Shown one piece after another: positions 58,480 through 64,000 of a stretch of DNA of 64,000 nt; position 1 is the first letter of the stretch, and every line of letters starts with the position of its first letter. A program made the translations under genes and the position numbers. Below the pieces are notes generated by a model. The model was not told the DNA's origin. It worked only from the letters and a program-made list of their open reading frames with translations, and ran no database searches. The stretch comes from Nymphaea colorata (Eukaryota > Streptophyta > Magnoliopsida > Nymphaeales > Nymphaeaceae): positions 11,520,106 to 11,584,105 of the forward strand of contig NC_045141.1 in NCBI RefSeq assembly GCF_008831285.2, written 5' to 3'.

Positions 58480-59650
58480 CATTTATATCCTTTCTGATTG
58501 GTTGATTAGCCAATAAAGACACATTTGATGGCTTGGGCAGCAAGGTATATTTTTATTTGGGCCTACGATATATGCAAAGCAAGTGCATTCAAATACTTTG
58601 AGACGTAAATGAAATAATGGATGCCCTGGATATAGAATTTGAATGGGAATATGTTCTTGGATGGAGAAAGAGGGTAATATATTGATGAGGTAACATGCAG
58701 TAAGAATAGCATTACCCCAAAAATAGGCAGGCATGTGAGAATGTAGCATAAGGGTGCGAGCCACATTTAGGAGTTGCCGATGTTTGCGTTTGGCTACACC
58801 ATTTTGTTGGGACGTATGTAGACAAGTATATTGAGGGCAAATTCCATGATTGGCATAAAACTAAAGTAAATGACAACTTGAATTCAAGAGCATTATAAGT
58901 GCGAATATTTTTTTACAATGAGACCAAACTCAGTTTTTATTCCTTGACAAATTTCTAAAGAATACATATGACTTCAGATCTTTTCCTTAACAAGAAAACC
59001 CAACTGATTCTAGTAAAATCATCAACTAAAACAATATAGTATCAGAAACATGACCAAAAAGGAACTCGACTAGGACCCCATACATCCACATGAATGAGAT
59101 CAAATGGACTCTGACTAGACGGACTCTGACTCGAAGGAAAGTTGCTCTGTGTATGCTTGCCCAACTGACAAGCATCACATAAGAAAGACTCTGATGCAGG
59201 AATATCTGGAAACACGCGACGAAGTTTTGGTACTCACGGATGACCCAGTCTGAGATGCCATTGGAAAAATGAAGGCTTCGAAGGGTCTAAAGATGCAGCA
59301 ACATCAACTAGGATCGACAGAAAATAAAGTCCTTATCGTTCATGGCCACCGCCAATCATCTTCCTAGTTGATAAGTCCAGTCCTTAAAAGAACAAGAGCC
59401 AAGGTAAAAAATGACCATACATTGTAAGTCAATAGCTAGTTGCTTAACAGATAACAAGTTAACAAGAAACTGAAGAGCATATAGCACACCTGTAATAGTG
59501 CCTAAATGTAGAAAGTAGATATCACCGCTGCCTAAAACAGGGGATAGCTTGCCATTAGCTACCCTGACGTGCTGTGGTGTAGAGAATCTGACAATGATAA
59601 AAAATTATGTAGTTGATTATAACAATGTCTAGAAGCACTGGTATATATTA
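58480..59650 (-). pseudogene. copia-2 integrase and protease region, broken
   Basis: The 94-codon frame 58764-58483 reads MARTLMLHSHMPAYFWGNAI then TACYLINILPS and the FGC-type segment (VFECTCFAYI), the end of the copia integrase core. To its right stops interrupt the catalytic domain; the protease active site near 59640 is not intact (no D-S/T-G readable). Confidence 0.7.
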
Positions 59651-59681
59651 TCAGTAGGAGCACCAACAAAGAATGCTAAAT

Positions 59682-60709
59682 CTATAATAGTAGCATTGGC
59701 AAATGTCGAAGCAAACCTTTGAGCAAGAACACGATGATATTCTTCTTACCTAAGTTAAGGGAATATGACATGGATATAGAAGGATCAGTAGAGGACTCAA
59801 CCATAGATATTGTTGCCTTTGAATGAGTTGCTTGGAATGGAGAGAGACCTTTGCTTGTGGTGATTCTACCTCCACCATGTCCAGAGGAAACTCTAGAACA
59901 GAGGTGAGGATGCTTGTACCAATAACAATCCTCTAGATGACCAATTCTGCTACAATAAGAGCACTGAAATCTGCGTCCTACAGTACGACATGTATCATGT
60001 CCCCTACTACCACCAAAAGGACTAGGAACCCATCCTTCTGATATCACAATTGCAGAGACTGGTGTGTCTTGCGTACTATGTGAAAGAGTGACTGCAAGAC
60101 AACTCAGCCTATTATACGAGTATGCTAGATCAGGAAGATCACTGCCAGTGAGAATTTGAGACTTTGCCACAGAGTATTCCAAAGATAACCCAGATAGAAA
60201 CTTCACTATCATACCAGTTTCAAAGTGTGATGCATAACAATGCTGGCAAGGTGGACGAATAGCCTTTAACCATTCATATGCAGTAGTCAAAGTAGCAAAT
60301 TACTGAGATGGATCCCCATCTTCTTGTCGTATGTTGCATAACTCTTCTTCCATTTGTAGGATCTTAATTACATTAGTGGCATGCGAGTATGTCTTCCTCA
60401 AGAAAGACCACTATCCTTGGCCTTGGTATAATATACAATGGTTGGGGCTATATGAGACTCCACACTATTCATAATCCAAGACATAACAATATAATTATCT
60501 TCATCCTACGCAACATATATTCTCTTTTTCTCAATAGGTTCATCCTCCTCAAGAACATATTTCTTCCTATGCCTAGCTACAGACATCATGAACACCCTAT
60601 ACCATATTTCATAGTTTGAACCATTCAATTTGATCGTGGTTCCATAAGAGAATGAATTTTCAGCCATCTTGTATTCAGTATAACTTTCTAATTTACCGTT
60701 TTCATCCAT
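59682..60709 (-). pseudogene. copia-2 gag with altered zinc knuckle
   Basis: The N-terminal frame 60709-60506 begins MDENGKLESYTEYKMAENSF and has IKLNGSNYEIWYRVFMMSVA, typical of gag. The second frame 60290-59682 has FLSGLSLEYSVAKSQILTG and a zinc knuckle CSYCSRIGHLEDCYWYKHPH in which the spacing between His and the last Cys is three residues rather than four. The two frames are separated by a short broken stretch (60290-60506). Confidence 0.85.
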
Positions 60710-61734
60710 AATAAATCAAGAGGACCCAGCTGACTATGAATATTAGAGGAATATCAAAATCACTGCAGCGCAGGAGAATCTAGAAAATTCTTACAGCTCC
60801 AACATCATATCAGAAATTCAATAAAGCAGGCAGCAACCCAGGCATAAACTGTGAATATTTCCAGCAGACACAAGCAGCAAGATAGACTGAAATTCAGGCA
60901 ATAAAACAGGAAGAAACACAGGCAGGCACTCAAATAACACAGGTAGGAAATATTCAATAGACAATAAATTCTAAACTTCAATAGTATCTGCCAATGACAA
61001 CAACTACTTCCACCATCAACAAATGACAGCTGCTATTCTTAAATACAGCCACGCCACATAAGATTGGCTGTTCACAACGCACGGCAAGAATCTCAACACA
61101 ATCAAATGATAGATTTCATACTTACGATCAGCAGCAGTCCACAACTCATTAAACTTCAACTTTCAGACTTCACATCCACGATCTATAGGGCACGATCAAG
61201 GCAAACTCTAATCACAACAGCAGTACCATCCACGAGATTGATAAACAAGGATCTGATCACGCCTTCCACATAGGCGTGATCAGGTCCTTCTCCATGCAGT
61301 GGTAAGAAAGAATAGATATGGAAGATGAAAAGAGGGAGGAAGGAAGAGATCATTGGAAGAAAAGGTCGCTGGAGGAAACCTAAGTTCAATTGTCTCTTAC
61401 ATGGGTGGCTGAACCGTCTATCTTCCTGTTAGTGCATAAATAGAAAATGCTAAGCCATGTCAAGGAAAAATGGCATGAAAACAACCGTATATATCATATT
61501 TAGGAAACCAACACCATTTATTCTCTCCTTTTACAGCAGCCCTTCTAAATCATCAACTCAAACTCTATCTTTTCCAACACTTAAGCACCAATACTATCAG
61601 TATAATCATGAAAGATTTTATTTTTCCAAAGCCAAAAATTAACTTAACCACCTCATGCAAGTCCCACTTATCGACATCTATATTTCTCGTTAGCTAGAAA
61701 ATAATGTCATAACATGTAAGGATCAATGCAACGA

Positions 61735-61736
<2 letters not shown>
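60710..61736. other. sequence between two copia elements, with a palindrome
   Basis: This stretch should contain the copia-2 5' LTR, but no clear match to 56220-56544 was found. It contains an inverted repeat at 61249-61287. Short frames here (61064-61273, 61183-61389, 61457-61642) have no motif. Confidence 0.4.
61249..61287. repeat. inverted repeat, 15 bp arms, 9 bp loop
   Basis: Arms ggatctgatcacgcc (61249-61263) and ggcgtgatcaggtcc (61273-61287) pair at 14 of 15 positions around ttccacata. It could form a stable hairpin in RNA, or be a terminus-like palindrome of an LTR. Confidence 0.85.
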
Positions 61737-61771
<35 letters not shown>

Positions 61772-61800
61772 CAAGAGAGAGAGGGAACGAGAGAAAGGGA
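61734..61800. repeat. TG/GA compound microsatellite
   Basis: TG repeats followed by GA repeats with interruptions. The plus frame at 61737-61937 running through it is not a gene. Confidence 0.9.
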
Positions 61801-61990
61801 GAGAAAGCACACGAGCAATTACGTGGTTCAGTCAAGCTCGACCTATGTCCATGAAGTCTTTCCTTAGGAATACAATTCTGAAAAGGGAATCCTCTCTCAC
61901 AACGTTAGAATATGTTAGAGGAAAGAAAGCTAAATAGAAGTTTCAGGCTGGTCTATCAAGATCCAAAAATTTTGGATCTTGATTATAAAT
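61800..61990 (-). mobile_element. probable copia-3 LTR fragment (U5-like)
   Basis: Contains acgtggttcagtcaagctcg and cctatgtccatga (61820-61855), closely related in order to the U5-like part of the copia LTR at 12225-12265, and in the same minus orientation as the coding region to the right. Exact limits are not determined. Confidence 0.4.
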
Positions 61991-62099
61991 TTGAATTTCT
62001 TTCCCTTTGGAAAGGATTTTGACATCTTCATACGTTGGAGCATTATCTTCATATGTTGGAGCATTAGTTGCTTTCCTCTTTTCACTGTCAATTCTATTT

Positions 62100-62620
62100 T
62101 TTTCATATTTGGCTTGATATTCAAAATTTGACTTACGTTGCAAGGTTGGCAAGGACGTTGGATCGGCAACCTTATCTCTAACATGCCCCTTTGATCCAAT
62201 CTCCATTTCAAGGATGTTTAGCATCTTTCTGACGAAATGATAGTCAATTTCTATGTGTTTTGTTCATGCATGAAAAACTGGATTTGCCGCCAAATATGTT
62301 GCTCCAATGTTGTCGCACCATAAATTGGTTGTTGTTCAGCCTAAATTTCCAGATCTTTCATCAAGTTATTTAGCCATATTACTTCTAAAAGAGCTCCTGC
62401 AATGGCCTTGTATTCTACTTCTGTGCTAGATTTTGCCATTGTCTACTGTTCGGTGGATTTCTAAGATATGACATTGTGTCCAATTTTTGTAACATAGCCA
62501 CTAGTGGATCTTCGGTCATCCAGATACCCAGCCCAATCGACATCAGAGTAAGCAGATAATGTGAAAGAATTAGATTTTGATATCCCAAAGTCATGTTGTA
62601 TGGTACCTATAAGATATCGT
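62100..62620 (-). pseudogene. copia-3 RNase H, broken
   Basis: In shifting frames: DDRSTSGYVTKIGHNVIS, then a stop, LAEVEYKAIAGALLEVIWLN, and TKHIEIDYHFVRKMLN (about 62270-62220), the usual copia RNase H order. The following segment (62224-61943) lacks the usual ADILTK motif, reading HVRDKVADPTSLPTLQRKSN instead. Confidence 0.75.
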
Positions 62621-62640
62621 AAAATTCTTTTAACATGAGT

Positions 62641-63289
62641 CTAGTGAGTTGAAGTCAGCTGGTGCATGAACTGACAAGCTTTATTCACTGCATAAGTAAA
62701 ATTTGGGTGTGTTAAAGTGACATACTGAAGTGCTCCTATGATTTGACGATACTGAGTCTCATTTTCCAATTTTTCACCATCAAGTTTGGACAAAGGAACA
62801 TTTGGAGCAGCAGGCGTGAAAAAGATTTTGCATTCTCCATGATTGGTTGCCTCAAAATATCTCTCATATATTTTCCTGAGAGAGAAAAATTTTGTCTTTT
62901 TGAAGTGACATTTCAATGCCTAGGAAGACATGTAATTTTCCAAGATCTTTCATGGAGAAGGCTTGTCCAAAATTATGTATAATCCTTTGAATTTCCTGAG
63001 GATTATTTTCTATAATAATTATATCATCTACATATAAGTAGAAAGATAATTTTATTTTGGGTTTTTCTAACAAAGATGAAGTGTCAACTAATGACTCCAT
63101 GAACCTATTTTCGAGAAGATATCCTTTGAGTCTTTCAAACCAGGCCAGGGGCACTTGCTTTAAGCCATAAAGTGCCTCCTTGAAGTGACACACTTGGTGA
63201 GGCCCTGTTGTATTCTCAAATACTGATAGTTGAGACATGAAAACTTCTTCCTTTAGAATCTCATGAAGAAAGACATTGTTAACATCCAA
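62641..63289 (-). pseudogene. copia-3 reverse transcriptase, one frameshift
   Basis: Frame 63289-62864 begins MDVNNVFLHEILKEEVFMSQ, has CHFKEALYGLKQVPLAWFER, the catalytic YVDD (63023-63034), and FSMKDLGKLHVFLGIEMSLQ. The following frame 62916-62641 continues with EATNHGECKIFFTPAAPNVP and YRQIIGALQYVTLTHPNFTY, so a frameshift lies at about 62870-62910. The catalytic aspartates are preserved. Confidence 0.9.
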
Positions 63290-63427
63290 TTGATGGATAG
63301 TCTAGCCTTTGGACACAACAATAGAGAGGACGACCCGTATAGTGGTAGGTTTTATCACTGAACTATATGTGTCTGAATAATCAATTTTTTCCCTCTGGCT
63401 ATAACCTTTGGCCACAAGTCTAGCCTT

Positions 63428-63916
63428 CTAGTGAGCGATAGTCCCATCTGAGTATTGTTTAATTTTGAAAACCCACTTACATCCGACTAGATTAACTCCA
63501 TTAGGTGGTGTGACAAGATCCCATGTTTGATTTTTGTAAAGTGCATCCATTTCATTTTGCATGGCTTCGATCCATCGTGGGTCTTTTAAAGCCTCCTCAA
63601 GATTTTCTGGTTCTCTTTCTTCTAGAGATGTAGCAGCCATATAAACCTTGGGTCGCCTAGTCCCATCTTGAGAGCTTCTGATTATGGGATGAGTCCTACT
63701 TGAAATCTCAATGGAGAGAGAAGCAGGAGATTGATCAATGACATTTTCTTGAATGCCATGATTAGGACTTGCATCAATTGAATTGATAGAAGGGTTGTTT
63801 GGAGTCGGATCTTCTTCCCATGAATGAGGACTAGGTAATAATATAAATTGGGATCGATTTGGACCAGATCCAGTTTTCTTGGGGTCGTCTTCTTTTTGTG
63901 TCTCAACTGGAGGCAT
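63428..63916 (-). pseudogene. copia-3 pre-RT region
   Basis: A 162-codon minus frame with a Pro/Ser-rich variable linker, then PENLEEALKDPRWIEAMQNE, MDALYKNQTWDLVTPPNGVN and LVGCKWVFKIKQYSDGTIAH, the classical lead into copia RT. It is separated from the RT frame by stops around 63303-63427. The integrase must lie beyond the right edge. Confidence 0.88.
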
Positions 63917-64000
63917 GTCTAGATGATTGGAAATCCAATTTCCAATGTCCCTTTCAGTGGTTGGAGAACTATATCCATGAAATAAGAAACTTGTCTCATT

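Larger units (their letters stand above)
56545..60709 (-). mobile_element. copia-2 internal region (gag to RNase H), decayed
   Basis: A Ty1/copia internal region of about 4.2 kb on the minus strand with domains in standard order: gag (60709-59682), protease/integrase (about 59650-58480), RT (57990-57318), RNase H (56956-56564). The pieces are separated by stops and frameshifts, but the order and spacing are complete, so this is a decayed full element and not scattered fragments. The expected 5' LTR right of 60709 could not be matched to the 3' LTR. Confidence 0.85.
61990..64000 (-). mobile_element. copia-3, minus strand, truncated by window edge
   Basis: Ty1/copia pol on the minus strand continuing past the right edge. 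From right to left: pre-RT region (63916-63428), RT (63289-62641), RNase H (about 62620-62100). Stops and frameshifts separate the parts. It belongs to a different copia lineage from copia-1 and copia-2, judging by sequence differences at every shared motif. Confidence 0.85.

Overview
This window looks like nuclear DNA from a flowering plant. It is mostly AT-rich transposon and repeat sequence with one clear host gene, a spliced armadillo-repeat protein (16894-19469). The GC-rich exons of that gene against the AT-rich background, together with badnavirus/tungrovirus-like endogenous virus sequence, fit a monocot or early-diverging angiosperm better than a typical eudicot, but the species cannot be named from sequence alone.

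Layout: 1-2279 is unassigned sequence with a CA/GA microsatellite. 2280-8858 is a 6.6 kb satellite of ~117 bp monomers whose orientation switches twice (minus, plus, minus) and which has higher-order periods of about 340, 720 and 1055 bp. Directly against its right edge, 8873-10419, lies a decayed Caulimoviridae fragment: a movement-protein frame, then a capsid-region frame. 11020-12706 is a minus-strand copia remnant with a 5' LTR and primer-binding site. 14112-14416 and 21432-21859 are hAT-type MITEs with recognisable 8 bp target duplications. Between them sits the ARM-repeat gene, with a 59-codon cysteine-rich upstream ORF (16707-16886) ending 7 nt before its start codon.

22170-27850 is a tandem segmental duplication (period ~2.2 kb) whose second copy has gained several insertions. 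29889-33513 is the 3' end of a Ty3/gypsy chromovirus with a ~3.07 kb LTR. 33514-46660 is a nest: an old L1-type LINE is split by a complete but dead copia element (34193-39384, two LTRs) and by a second, nearly full-length LINE (39775-45547) flanked by an apparent target-site duplication. 46660-53330 holds AT-rich repeats, a MITE copy and a 235 bp tandem duplication. 53333-56170 is a CACTA-like end with a degraded minus-strand Transposase_24-type gene. 56220-60709 and ~61737-64000 are two more minus-strand copia elements, the last running off the right edge.

Apart from the ARM gene and its upstream ORF, every coding frame recognised carries stops or frameshifts, so the transposons and the viral fragment appear inactive. 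No tRNA, rRNA or CRISPR array was recognised. Assignments are by motif reading; no database search was possible.
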